This document shows positions 36,425-47,000 of a DNA stretch of 64,000 bases, piece after piece. Under the pieces are notes generated by a model. It was not told the DNA's origin and ran no database searches. It saw only the letters and a list, made by a program, of their open reading frames with translations. Source of the stretch: Chlorobiaceae bacterium (GTDB lineage Bacteria > Bacteroidota > Chlorobiia > Chlorobiales > Chlorobiaceae); contig JABDHK010000011.1 of the NCBI GenBank assembly GCA_012972835.1, positions 87,784 through 151,783 on the forward strand. Reading direction: 5' to 3'. Made by a program: the position numbers and the translations under genes. Positions within the stretch are counted from its first letter, which is position 1. The number at the start of each line of letters is the position of its first letter.

Positions 36425-37126
36425 ACAGCGCTGATCGGCAAGAGGAGTGCGCCCTGCTTTTCCTGCATGATGTGTATCGCGCCCAAGTGCCGAGGCGAGG
36501 TTTGTCTGGGCAAGGATAAGGCCCCGTTTAGCCTGTGAGACTTCAAACTGTGCCTGTGCCAGATCGGCTTCGGCTTGGCGAAGCGAACCGATATGTTCAC
36601 GTCCACCCTGATAGCGCAGACTGATCAAGCGAACATTATTCTGCCGTCTTTCTGCAATCTCAACGGTAAGATCGATAAGATCCTGCGCTTTAAGGAGTTG
36701 TGTAAATGCTGAACGGAGGGCAAAACGGACATTGGCTGAAACAGCATTGACATTGTATTGAGCTCCCTTGATTGCCTCTGCATTACTGGCAATCTGATTT
36801 GACGTTTTGTGTCCGTCATAGAGCAGCTGTTGTGCCGAAAATGAATATGAGAGTGCTGAAGATGATCCGGTTCCCGTCGTTCCATTCTCAGAAGAGTTGA
36901 CGCCAAAACTTAGCTGAGGCAATAGTGCTCCTTTCGTGATGCGTTTATCGGCTTCGGCCTGCTGCAAAACTGCAAGAGCTGAATAAAGGTCTGGATGCGC
37001 TTTAATGGTTTCATTGACGCACTGTTCCCAGCTCACAGATTCTGCTGCATGCAGTGGTGAGACCGCAACAAAAATCACTATCACCACTGCTATTGTAGCT
37101 AAAGCTTTAAACCGTTTCTGCTGCAT
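36356..37126 (-). pseudogene. TolC-like outer-membrane efflux protein, truncated
   Basis: The ATG at 37126 (another in-frame ATG at 37186) is followed by a signal peptide ending LHAA and the first repeat of a TolC-family protein: CVNETIKAHPDLYSALA, LLPQLSFGVNSSEN, SAQQLLYDGHKTSN and QAEADLAQAQFEVSQAKRG then NLASALGRD. The similarity ends about residue 220; TolC proteins are about 450. The end of the frame is nonsense read from the macA remnant. A deletion fused tolC to macA near 36424. Confidence 0.78.
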
Positions 37127-37265
37127 TGTGTGTTTTATCTTCTGGTCTATTGATACCTCTTTAAAAAATCCGCTGATCCCGGTCATTGTTATGCATCAAG
37201 GCATCAAATAATTATCGGGGCTTTTCTTCCTCCTGATCAGCGGAAATCGCTACATCACGATTCAT

Positions 37266-38099
37266 TCAGTTCTTTCTACCCCGATCATCCTTGTTGGACT
37301 GATTTGGGCCGTTTCTGTTTTCAGGAGCGTTGTTTTGCTGGCCTTGATTCTGCCGCTGCTGAGGTGCGTTGTTTTGTTGCCTCTGCATCTGGCGTTGCTC
37401 AGGAGCGTTGTTTTGCTGGCCTTGATTCTGCCGCTGCTGAGGTGCGTTGTTTTGTTGCCTCTGCATCTGGCGTTGCTCAGGGGCTTTGTTTTGCTGGCCT
37501 TGATTCTGCCGCTGATGAAGTTGGTGGTTCTGTTGTCCCTGAATCTGCTGTTGCTGAGGTGTGTTGTTTTGCTGCCTCTGCATCTGCCGCTGCTGCTGAG
37601 GTGCATTGTTCTGCTGTCCCTGAATTATTCTGTTCTCATGTTGAGCCTGAACCTTTCGGTTGTTGGCGTCGCTGCGCTGATCAAGAATTCTTCTCTTGTT
37701 ATCATCGTTACGCTGATAGCGGTTATTCCGACTGTCAGACCTGCGGTACTCAATATCACGATACCTCCTAATATCATCCCATCTGTGTCTTCTTATCTGA
37801 TAGGGGAGTCCGCTATCGAGAATAAGAACCCAAGGTCCGCGATAATAATAAGAACGATACCAGTAACCATCATTGTAGATGTAATACCTGTTGCCATAGT
37901 AAACCATATCATAAGGACTTCCGACGGATACTGAAAAGCCTTGTGTCCTCAGATAAATAAAGCTTGGTGGTGAATTGATAATAAATGAGGGGCTACTCCT
38001 TGTGCTGATATTTATGTTGACAGATGCCTTTGCCTCAGTATAAGGTATACCAAGAAGCATTCCTGTAATTCCTGCAACCAGCAAGATGTGTTTTTTCAT
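37266..38099 (-). CDS. Secreted Q/N-rich repeat protein with an aromatic N-terminal domain
   Basis: 277 residues. Signal peptide MKKHILLVAGITGMLLGIPY ending TEAKA, then a VNINIS segment and a Tyr/Trp-rich domain (YGNRYYIYNDGYWYRSYYYR GPW, residues about 65-90). An Arg/Asp-rich linker leads to a C-terminal half made of repeats based on QNQGQQNNAPEQRQMQRQQ (three 26-residue copies plus degenerate ones). The end is basic (DDRGRKN). It is probably exported and disordered, perhaps surface-bound. The leader and ribosome-binding region match the His-rich peptide genes at 27665 and 31497. Confidence 0.8.
   Translation of the reverse strand: MKKHILLVAGITGMLLGIPYTEAKASVNINISTRSSPSFIINSPPSFIYLRTQGFSVSVGSPYDMVYYGNRYYIYNDGYWYRSYYYRGPWVLILDSGLPYQIRRHRWDDIRRYRDIEYRRSDSRNNRYQRNDDNKRRILDQRSDANNRKVQAQHENRIIQGQQNNAPQQQRQMQRQQNNTPQQQQIQGQQNHQLHQRQNQGQQNKAPEQRQMQRQQNNAPQQRQNQGQQNNAPEQRQMQRQQNNAPQQRQNQGQQNNAPENRNGPNQSNKDDRGRKN
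37323..37556. repeat. Three tandem 78-bp repeats inside the Q/N-rich gene
   Basis: Copies start at 37323, 37401 and 37479, exactly 78 bases (26 codons) apart; the first two are nearly identical and the third diverges at its end. Further degenerate units extend to about 37620. The period keeps the reading frame, so copy number can vary by slippage or recombination. Confidence 0.9.
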
Positions 38100-38534
38100 T
38101 ATTATTCTCCGGTTTCATTTTTCCTCATACGAACTGGCATGACTCAATGATTTTGTTTATGGTGTTCCTGTACAACAATCAACAGTCTGACTGAGCTTTA
38201 ACACGTGCTGTTTATGAGTATATGTATAAAATATATCCAAATATGCGACAATATTGAGATTTTCTTAATAAATAAGCTTTTTAGCTTGTTTATTTTGATT
38301 ATTATATATTGGGTATATGTATACTTTGTGAGCAAGGAAGGAAATGTGAAAGCCTACATACCAATTGCCACATCGAACTCGATGCAGGAGAGGCTCTCCG
38401 CTCTAACCGGTCTTGTTGCAATAGGCCATTGCCCATCTTCACTAATATCCATCACGGACAATGCACCGCTAATGGATCGACTGCGATGTGATCGTATGAA
38501 TTAGAATGTGCCAAAACCAACTTTCCACGAGCAG
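38100..38534. other. 435-base spacer without a supported gene
   Basis: Contains AT-rich sequence from 38200 to 38340 and a GC-richer part (38340-38500) where the minus-strand frame reads MDISEDGQWPIATRPVRAES and the plus strand is also open. Neither has a start or family match; it could be a short fragment of a former gene. Confidence 0.4.
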
Positions 38535-38849
38535 TCACTCCTCTTTTCCACTTTTCAGACTGTTACTTACCGCGTGCTTGAACTCCTTGGAGATTTTAAA
38601 TACCGGCACATCTTTGGGCTCAACAGTTACCTTTTCGCCAGATCTTGGGTTTCGAGCATCTCGAAGATTCTTGTGACGGATGTTGAATGATCCGAAACCT
38701 CTGATTTCAATGCGCTTGCCAGCTTTCAGAGAATCAATGACGCTTTCAAAAAACGCATCAACTACAGATTCGGTTTCATATTTTGTCAGACCTGTTTTGT
38801 GTGCAATAGCATTAACAAGGTCAGCTTTTGTTGTTGTTGTTGTTCCCAT
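38535..38849 (-). CDS. Integration host factor/HU-family DNA-binding protein
   Basis: 104 residues. Elements: TKADLVNAIAHKTGLTKYET, the IEIRGFGSFNIRHKNLRDAR beta-arm hinge with the RNPRSGEKV tip, and the Pro-containing VEPKDVPVFKISKEF C-terminal part. The sequence resembles IHF beta-type proteins more than HU (compare the gene at 26108). It would bend DNA at specific or structural sites. A run of Thr (GTTTTTK) near the start is odd. Confidence 0.88.
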   Translation of the reverse strand: MGTTTTTKADLVNAIAHKTGLTKYETESVVDAFFESVIDSLKAGKRIEIRGFGSFNIRHKNLRDARNPRSGEKVTVEPKDVPVFKISKEFKHAVSNSLKSGKEE

Positions 38850-39244
38850 GGATGTGAAGAGTTTTAATGTTATGAATATGTTATGAACCCGTTACTTCAA
38901 AATAAAAGGGAGGCGTGGTCTATGTTATGACTATCCAATACCCTTACAGCATAATTTACTTTTTTTTTGCACAATCTTAACCTATCAGCAAAGGGATGGT
39001 TCAATAATTTTTTTATCAAGCATTAATTCGTGCGATTTATTGCGTAATAATGAAAAACTAAAGTATATTGACTGTGTTAAATAAAACTTAATCATTACAA
39101 CAAGAAACAAGGGTAAGCACAAAAAATAAGATATCTTTTAACTTATTAAAATAAAACCATTAAACAGCGAAATTATCATGATGGTCTGTTTTTCAGTTAT
39201 TTTGTCACAGTAACCAAGTATACCTGAACCTTGAAGGAAGATCT
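38850..39244. other. 395-base AT-rich spacer
   Basis: Lies between divergent genes (IHF-like minus, repair operon plus). It holds both promoter regions; a GAAGGAAGATCT ribosome-binding segment at 39232-39243 serves yhaO. No further gene seen. Confidence 0.45.
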
Positions 39245-40504
39245 ATGTTTAGTTTTCTGCATGCTGCCGATATCCATCTGGATAGTCCACTAAAAGGGCT
39301 GGAAGGGTATCAGGATGCTCCGATGGAGCAGATCCGATTGGCCGCTCGCCGGGCCTTTGATAATCTGGTTCAGCTGGCTGTCGATGAAAAAGTTGCTTTC
39401 CTGCTGATTGCTGGTGACCTCTATGACGGCGACTGGAAGGACTATAACACTGGCATTTATTTTATAAACCGTATGGGCCGTCTGCGGGATGCTGGCATAC
39501 CGGTTTTCATGGTTTCAGGAAATCATGATGCTGTGAGTCAGATTACCCGTTCGCTGCAACTTCCTGCTAATATCACTCACTTTTCTCACCGGCATGCTGG
39601 AACCCATATCCTTGATCACTATGGTGTGGCTATCCATGGGCAGAGTTTTTCTGGACGTTCGGTGATGGAGGATCTGGTCAGGAATTATCCCCAGGGTGAT
39701 TCTGCTCTCTTCAATATCGGGCTTCTTCATACCAGCCTTAACGGGCGGCCAGGCCACGACACTTATGCTCCGTGCACGCTCGATGGCTTGCGTTCAAAAG
39801 GATACAACTATTGGGCACTTGGGCATGTTCATCAACGGGAAGAGATTTGCCGTGATCCCTGGGTTCTTTACCCGGGAAATATTCAAGGGCGCAATATTCG
39901 CGAAACCGGCTCAAAGGGATGCACCCTTGTGTCAGTTGAGGAGGGAGCTGTTGTATCGGTTGAGCACCGGGAGCTTGACGTTCTCCGATGGGCGACCTGC
40001 CGGATTGATTCTGCCAGAAGCGATAGAGTTGATTCCTTACTCGACCTTGTTCGCGAGATGTTTCAGGCCGAAATAGCTCTTGCAGATGGACGTCCGCTTG
40101 CGGTTCGGCTTGTTTTGGAAGGGATAACACCGATTCACACTCAACTTCACGAAAATCGAGTTCAGTTGAATGAAGAGTTTCGGGCTATTGCCGCCAATCT
40201 TGGCGATCTTTGGATAGAAAAAGTAATGGTAAACACACGGAAGAGAGAGGAGCATTGCACAGCTTTCGCTGCCGACTCTCCTCTCATTTCCCTGATACAA
40301 TCGATTGAAAGAGTAAAGCTCGATGCATCCAGCATTGTTGAACTTGTGCCGGAATTTGAGAAACTGCGCAGTAAACTTCCTCCGGAACTGCTGAGCGAAG
40401 GTGATCCATTTCGGCCAGACGAGGAGGAACTTTCGACCTTGCGTCAAGAGGTAGAGGAGTTGCTGATGGGTAAAATAAAGCAGCGGGGGCAACATGAAAA
40501 TTAA
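39245..40504 (+). CDS. yhaO: Metallophosphoesterase DNA exonuclease, YhaO/SbcD-like
   Basis: 419 residues. The di-metal phosphoesterase motifs are in order: DIHLDSPL near residue 10, IAGDLYDGDW near 58, SGNHDA near 96, and GHVHQRE near 198. This is the nuclease partner of a coiled-coil ATPase encoded next, which starts 11 bases before this gene stops. The pair resembles the YhaO-YhaN (SbcD-SbcC-related) complex that processes DNA ends. First gene of the yhaO-yhaN-recC-recB-recD operon. Confidence 0.9.
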   Translation: MFSFLHAADIHLDSPLKGLEGYQDAPMEQIRLAARRAFDNLVQLAVDEKVAFLLIAGDLYDGDWKDYNTGIYFINRMGRLRDAGIPVFMVSGNHDAVSQITRSLQLPANITHFSHRHAGTHILDHYGVAIHGQSFSGRSVMEDLVRNYPQGDSALFNIGLLHTSLNGRPGHDTYAPCTLDGLRSKGYNYWALGHVHQREEICRDPWVLYPGNIQGRNIRETGSKGCTLVSVEEGAVVSVEHRELDVLRWATCRIDSARSDRVDSLLDLVREMFQAEIALADGRPLAVRLVLEGITPIHTQLHENRVQLNEEFRAIAANLGDLWIEKVMVNTRKREEHCTAFAADSPLISLIQSIERVKLDASSIVELVPEFEKLRSKLPPELLSEGDPFRPDEEELSTLRQEVEELLMGKIKQRGQHEN

Positions 40505-43500
40505 CCGCCTTGAGCTGATAGCCTTTGGCCCTTTTTCTGGTCAGATTCTTGATTTTTCTTCTGTCTTGCCAGGCCTGCACATAGTTTATGGCCCTAATGA
40601 GGCTGGTAAAAGCAGTGCCATGAGAGCGCTTCAGGCTCTGTTTTTCGGCTTTCCAGTGCGAACCTGCGATAATTTTCTTCATCAGAATCCCCAACTTCTT
40701 GTTGGAGGCTCTCTGCAGGGAAGCAATGGAAAAGAGTTGACATTTTTTCGCCGGAAAAGAACGCTGAAAGATATGTTCGATCGCAGTGACAATCCAATCG
40801 AGCCATCAGCGTTGACACCATATCTGCACGGACTTGACAGGAACCTTTATACAGCTCTCTACGGGATTGATCATGAAACACTTGTGTCGGGAGGACAAGG
40901 CATTCTGGATCAGCAGGGAGAGGTTGGCAAGGCCCTCTTTGCTGCGGGAGCCGGTCTTGCATCTTTAAAACCCTTTATGGATGAACTGGAAGCTGAAGGG
41001 GAGACTCTTTTCCGGCCTCAGGGCTCAAGTAAAGCCATCAATGAGGCACTTGCTCGACACAAGGCGCTGAATAATCAATACAAAGAGGCTATTCTTTCCT
41101 GCCGAGAATGGGAGGAGCATCATCAAGACCTGGAAGAGGCCTTCAAAAAACTGGCGGATCTCCAGAACACCAGGGAAAAGCTCAAAACGGAGCATCATCG
41201 TTTTGAACGATTAACGCAGGCTTTACCTGATCTCTCGGATCGTAATAATCTGCTGTTTAAGTTAACTGAACTTGGAACGGTACGCACACTTCCTCCTCGT
41301 TTCAGCGAACGCCGCACTATCCTTGAGCAAAGTGAGAGAGATGCCCGCCTCCACTATGAACAGGAAAAAGCAAGAAGCCACGTGCTCCGTGAAAAAATGA
41401 GTGGACTCTCTCTTAACCGCGCTTTCCTTGATGAAGCTGATGCTATTGAGAAGCTGCATGAACGGCTTGGAGAGTACCTGAAAGCGGGAAATGATCGTCC
41501 ACAGCGTGACGGACAGCGTATCGCATCCCGCTCTGCTGCAGCAAATCTGCTTCGGCAGATTAAGCCTGAATTAACAATTCAGGAGGTTGAAAGCTTGCGC
41601 CCGGGATTGTCAAAGCGAAGGAGTGTGCACAACCTTGCTTCAAGATATCAAGCTCTTCTTCAGGCAAGCCGCCAGGCCCGGATTCAGGTAGAGGATGGAG
41701 AAAAAGCTATCGAGAAGGCTGGCATTGATCTGCAGAAGCTCTTGCCGGTTATTGATACCGCGATGCTTTCCCCTGTACTTTCAGTTGCAGAAAGGGCCGG
41801 TGATCTTGACAGGGATATAGTAAATCTCGGGCAGGATCGTGCAATTGCGCAGCGTGAATGTCACGCTGCGCTGCATCGCCTTGGACTGTGGAAAGGGCCG
41901 CTGGAACTCACAGCTCACCTGGCGCTCCCTTTACCGGAAACCGTGACTCTTTTTGATGAGGAGTTCCGGGTAATCAGCAACAAACAACGTCAACTGAATA
42001 TTGAAAAAGAGGCTCTTGAAAAGGAGCGTGCAGAGGTTGTGGAGCAGTTGCATCATATCGAGTTTGCGACCGATGTTCCCACCGAAGCGGAGTTGACAAG
42101 GCACAGGAATCGTCGTAATGCGGGATGGCTTCTTCTGCGCCGTCAGTGGATTCAGCATGAGGATGTTGCTGAAGAGAGCCGTAATTACGATCCCCGGCAT
42201 CCTCTGCCTGAAGCTTATGAACAGCAGGTCACTCTTTCTGATCAGATCGCTGACAGGCTCTATCGGGAAGCTGATCGAGTTCAGCAGCATGCCTCACTGA
42301 AACGCGCTATTGAAAAAATTGAAAAGAGACTTGCTGATATTGGTGATCATGAGGCCGTTGCCAATACCACCCTCAATGAGGTGAGTTGCCGATGGAAGCA
42401 GCTGTGGTGCTCTTTTGAGTTTACACCCTTGTCACCAGGAGAAATGCGTGCATGGATTGGTTCCTTTGAAAATCTTCGACTTCAGGCGAGAGAGTGTGAA
42501 AAGTATGTCAGGGATGAAGCTCTTAAACTCTCTCGACGCCGGGAGTTGAAAAATGAGCTTGCAAGAGAGATCGAAGCCATACAAAAAGGGAAGAGCTTTC
42601 CCGGAGAGGAGTTGAATGGTATCCTTCTCTATGCCCGGGAAGTGATGACGAGTGCTGTAACTCAACAGAAGCAATACGAATTGATCGAGGCTAAAATCCT
42701 TGATCTCAAAACAAGGCTGGAAAACGCTAAGGAAGGTCTGATAAAAACAGAAAGAGAACTCAAGCAATGGAGCGTTGACTGGAGTGATGCAGTTACTCCC
42801 CTCGGGCTCAATATCCGGACTCTTCCAACTGAAGCTATAGATTTTATTGACACTCTGCAGGAGTGTTTTGATAAACTGAAAGAAGCCGAAGAGTTCCGGA
42901 AGAGGATAGAGGGGATTGACCGGGATGCAGCATCGTTTGAAACAGATGTTAAAATACTGGTTAACAAAATTGCCACTGATCTTTCTGCCCTTGATGCGCG
43001 TTCAGCCGTCAATGAACTCAAAAGCCGCCTTGGCAGAGCTACCCAGGAAGAGGCCGTGCTGCAGAGGGATGCAGAAGAACTTGATACTTTGGACAATGCC
43101 ATGCTTAAGAGTGAAAAAGTGTTGCAGAGCTGCAGAGAGGAGATGGTATCAATGCTTCAGTTTGCGGGCTGCACTGCAAGAGAGGAGCTTATTGAGATGG
43201 AAGAGCGCTCAAGCCACTATACGCAGCTCAACAACACCCTCCTTGAAGTCGAAAGACGTCTGACCCGCCTTGCTGAAGGAATGGCCATTGCTGATTTTGA
43301 AGTTCAAGCCGACACCATTAACCCTGATGAACTGCCCGGCAGAATAGAGAGATTGAACGATGAGATAAATAAGCTGGATCCTGAAATACAGCTTTTATCG
43401 GAAAGCATCGGTCGGAAAAAAAGCGAGCTTGAACGGATGAATGGAAGTGGAAGAGCGGCAGAACTGGCCGAAGATTTGCAGCACTCTCTGACGAAAATCC

Positions 43501-44000
43501 GTCGTTTGACCGAGCGATATATCCGTGTAAAAATTGCGGCTAAAATTCTCAGTGAAGAGACCGAGCGATATCGCAGAGAAAACCAGGGGCCTGTTCTTGG
43601 TATCGCCTCCCGCTATTTCGCACAGTTGACTCTTGGCTCATTTACCGGGTTGCGCACTGATGTCGATGACCACGGTCAAATGGTATTGGCCGCAATTCGT
43701 CCAAATGGTAATTGGCTTCAGACAGCAGCCATGAGCTCAGGAACCCGCGACCAGCTCTATCTGGCCTTGCGTCTTGCTTCGCTTGAATGGCGGATAGAGT
43801 CAAGTGAACCAATGCCATTTATTGTTGACGATATTCTTATTAATTTTGACGATCAACGCTCTGCAGCAACCATTAATGCCTTGTGTGACCTTGCAGCAAA
43901 GACTCAGGTGATCATGTTTACTCACCATAAAAAGATTGTGGAAACAGCCCGTGAACTGGATGCAACGGGAAAACTCTTTATTCATCAGCTTGGGACTTAA
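40494..44000 (+). CDS. yhaN: SMC-like AAA ATPase, YhaN/SbcC-like
   Basis: 1168 residues. N-terminal Walker A GPNEAGKSSAMRAL near residue 35, long central coiled-coil, and a C-terminal ABC-type half with MSSGTRDQLYLALRLASLEW (signature) and PFIVDDILINFD (Walker B) plus TFT-like switch FTHHKK. It should bind DNA ends together with YhaO, with ATP-driven opening and closing. The start overlaps yhaO by 11 bases and the stop overlaps the next gene (recC at 43990) by 11 bases, so all three are translationally linked. Confidence 0.9.
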   Translation: MKINRLELIAFGPFSGQILDFSSVLPGLHIVYGPNEAGKSSAMRALQALFFGFPVRTCDNFLHQNPQLLVGGSLQGSNGKELTFFRRKRTLKDMFDRSDNPIEPSALTPYLHGLDRNLYTALYGIDHETLVSGGQGILDQQGEVGKALFAAGAGLASLKPFMDELEAEGETLFRPQGSSKAINEALARHKALNNQYKEAILSCREWEEHHQDLEEAFKKLADLQNTREKLKTEHHRFERLTQALPDLSDRNNLLFKLTELGTVRTLPPRFSERRTILEQSERDARLHYEQEKARSHVLREKMSGLSLNRAFLDEADAIEKLHERLGEYLKAGNDRPQRDGQRIASRSAAANLLRQIKPELTIQEVESLRPGLSKRRSVHNLASRYQALLQASRQARIQVEDGEKAIEKAGIDLQKLLPVIDTAMLSPVLSVAERAGDLDRDIVNLGQDRAIAQRECHAALHRLGLWKGPLELTAHLALPLPETVTLFDEEFRVISNKQRQLNIEKEALEKERAEVVEQLHHIEFATDVPTEAELTRHRNRRNAGWLLLRRQWIQHEDVAEESRNYDPRHPLPEAYEQQVTLSDQIADRLYREADRVQQHASLKRAIEKIEKRLADIGDHEAVANTTLNEVSCRWKQLWCSFEFTPLSPGEMRAWIGSFENLRLQARECEKYVRDEALKLSRRRELKNELAREIEAIQKGKSFPGEELNGILLYAREVMTSAVTQQKQYELIEAKILDLKTRLENAKEGLIKTERELKQWSVDWSDAVTPLGLNIRTLPTEAIDFIDTLQECFDKLKEAEEFRKRIEGIDRDAASFETDVKILVNKIATDLSALDARSAVNELKSRLGRATQEEAVLQRDAEELDTLDNAMLKSEKVLQSCREEMVSMLQFAGCTAREELIEMEERSSHYTQLNNTLLEVERRLTRLAEGMAIADFEVQADTINPDELPGRIERLNDEINKLDPEIQLLSESIGRKKSELERMNGSGRAAELAEDLQHSLTKIRRLTERYIRVKIAAKILSEETERYRRENQGPVLGIASRYFAQLTLGSFTGLRTDVDDHGQMVLAAIRPNGNWLQTAAMSSGTRDQLYLALRLASLEWRIESSEPMPFIVDDILINFDDQRSAATINALCDLAAKTQVIMFTHHKKIVETARELDATGKLFIHQLGT

Positions 44001-47000
44001 TCTTTTTACCAGCAACCGGATGGAAGTTCTGGTTGATGCTCTTGCTGCCACCTTGCGAGAGCCTCCTGCATCACCCTTTACGAGAGAGGTGATTGTTGTT
44101 CAGAGCAAGGGAATGCAGCGCTGGCTTTCAATGCAGCTCGCTTCCCGTTTTGGAGTATGGGCTAATGGGCATTACCCGTTTCCGAATGCAGTGGTTCAGG
44201 AACTGTTTGAACTCTTTTTTGTGCCGCACCCTGACTCCTCCATGTTTGCACCTGAGGTCATGACATGGAAAATCATGCGTCTTCTGCCGGAACTGATCGA
44301 AACCCCCCCCTTCGGCACACTGCAACACTATCTTGCCGACGACCACGACGGTTTAAAACGCTTTCAGCTTTCAGAACAAATTGCCGACACCTTTGATCAG
44401 TATACTCTTTATCGTTCAGAGATGCTTCAACGCTGGAAGAGTGCAATTCCAGATGCAGCCGAAGAGATTTGGCAGGCAACTCTCTGGCGTAAGCTGACTT
44501 TAGGGCATAATGGAAGAGATCGCGGACAACTGAAAGAGAGCTTTTGCCAGAAGTTGAATCCCTCTGTTCAGGGAGTGGAGGATTTTCCCAAAAGAATTGC
44601 CCTGTTCGGCATATCATACCTGCCGAAATTTCATCTTGATATCCTTTCAGCTGTTTCAAAGCTGACCGAGGTTAACCTTTTTCTCTTGAGCCCTACCCGT
44701 GAATACTGGGGCGATATTATTTCCAAAAAGACAATAGCCAGGCTTTCAGCTCCGGAGCGCGCTTTGCGTACTGAGGGACATCCGCTGCTTGCTTCGCTCG
44801 GTACGATTGGCCGGGACTTTTCCGAGATGGTACTTGACCTGAGCGAAGAGACTTTTATTGAGGAGGAGAACTATGTTGATCCGGGAGAGTCAACCCTGCT
44901 GCATGCCCTTCAATCCGATATCCTGAATCTTGTCGAAAGTGGAGAAGGGTGTGCTATGAGGAATCTTGATACCGGCGACCACTCTCTCTGGATCCACTCC
45001 TGTCACACTCCACTGCGTGAAATCGAGGTGCTGCACGACAATATCCTTTTCATGCTTGAACATATCAGCGATCTCACTCCGAGGGATATTGTGGTTATGA
45101 CACCGGATATTGAGACCTACTCACCCTATATTTCCAGCGTTTTCGGTTCTGGTGAAGGCTCTTCAGCACTTCACTTTTCGATTGCTGATCGGCGGATGAT
45201 GAACGAGGGTGAAATAGCCGCTGCGGTTTTGAAACTGCTTGCTCTTTATGGCAGCCGTTTCCGTGCCTCTGAGATCATTGATCTGCTTGTGAGCCCGCCG
45301 GTGAAACGGCGTTTTGTATTGAATGATGAAGAGCTTGAGATCATACGGGTTTGGATTGAAACAACCGGCATCCGATGGGGAATGGATGAAGGGGATCGCA
45401 GCAGCCGGGGATTGCCCTCTTATCGTGCAAACTCATGGATGGCTGGACTTGATCGCCTCTTGCTCGGTTATGCCATGCAGGATGAGAATATCCTTTTTAA
45501 CGGTATCCTGCCTTATGATGATCTTGCCGCTTCCGCATCTGACACCCTCGGCAAGTTTGCAGAGTTTGTTCATCGTGTCGATACTCTTGTTAAAAACCTT
45601 GATCGACCGCGCTCCCTTGGGGAGTGGCGTTTGCAGTTTCAAGCGTTGCTCGATGACTTTATTCTCCCTGATGCCGATTCAGAACGGGAATTTACGGCCA
45701 TTGCACTCTTGTCCGAGCAGATTGCTGAAAGTGCTGCTTCAGCTGATTTTACCGGAGATGTCAGCCCTGCCGTTGTCCTTTCCTGGTTCAGATCACGACT
45801 TGAACAGCAGGAGCAGGGAATTGGCTTCATGACTGGGGGAATTACCTTTTGTGCCATGCTTCCCATGCGGAGCATTCCTTTCCGGGTTGTCGCCCTTATC
45901 GGGATGAACGACTCCTCCTTTCCCCGCCAGAGCAGAGCCCCAGGATTTGACCTGATTGCCCTGAACCCCTGTCGTGGAGACCGCTCACTTCGTAATGAGG
46001 ATCGTTATCTCTTTCTTGAGTCAATCCTTTCAGCTCGAGACCTTCTCTACATCAGCTATGTCGGGCAAAGTATCCGGGACAACACCGAATCTTCTCCCTC
46101 CGTGCTTGTCAGTGAACTGCTCGATACTGTAAAAAGAGGTTTCTCCCTTCAGGATGGACGCTCCACTGATGAGCACCTTGTGGTACGACACCGCATGCAG
46201 GCCTTTCATCCGGAATATTTTACCGCCGACTCCCAGCTCTTCAGCTATTCTGCTGAAAATTACCGAGCACTTGTTGAAAAAGAGGGTGCTGCCAAAGCCC
46301 TGCGCCCTTTTATGACTACTCCTCTTCAAGAACCACCGGAAGAGTTGAAAACAATACCACTCGATCGCCTGCTGCGCTTTTACGATAACCCCGCCGCTTT
46401 TTTTCTTCAGCACCGGCTTGGTATCCAGCTTGAATCAATAGCTGCGCCACTTGAAGATCGAGAACCTTTTGAGGTTGAGGGAGTTGATCGCTACATACTG
46501 AAAAAGGAGCTTCTGAAGGTTGAACTCGACGGAGGCGATCCCCTTGAGCTTCTGCCGCTCTTTCGGAGTCGGGGCCTGCTTCCACCGGCACGTCACGGCG
46601 AAGAGCTGTTTAAAAAAATTCTTGATGAAGTGCATACCTTTGCCGAAGCGGTAGAGGAAATAACCGGCAGCACACAACCGCTTGCACCCCTTGAGATTGA
46701 TCTTCAACTTGGCGATTTCCGCCTCACCGGCATGCTTGACCGTGTGTGGCCCGGCAGTCAGTTGCACTACCGGTGCGCAAAACTGAAGGTAAAGGATCAG
46801 ATGAGAAGCTGGATAGAGCATCTTGTACTCAACACCATGAAGGAGCCCGGCTATCCGCTGGAAACCACCCTTGTGATGTCGAACAATGTCAAGCACTTTA
46901 CGGCGGAACCCTCTGCGGCCAGCCATCTAGAGAGCCTTCTGCAACACTACTGGCAGGGCCAATCCATGCCCTTGCGTTTTTTCCCTCGCTCCTCATTCGC

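Noticed and set aside
37304..37934. Two long plus-strand frames opposite the Q/N-rich gene (Leu- and Ala-rich)
   Set aside because: They are antisense reflections of Gln/Asn codons in the repeat, with no ribosome-binding site or family match.
38205..38504. Plus-strand frame of 99 codons with a hydrophobic start
   Set aside because: No ribosome-binding site, changes character abruptly at codon 40, AT-rich first half, and the opposite strand is equally open. Not supported as a gene.
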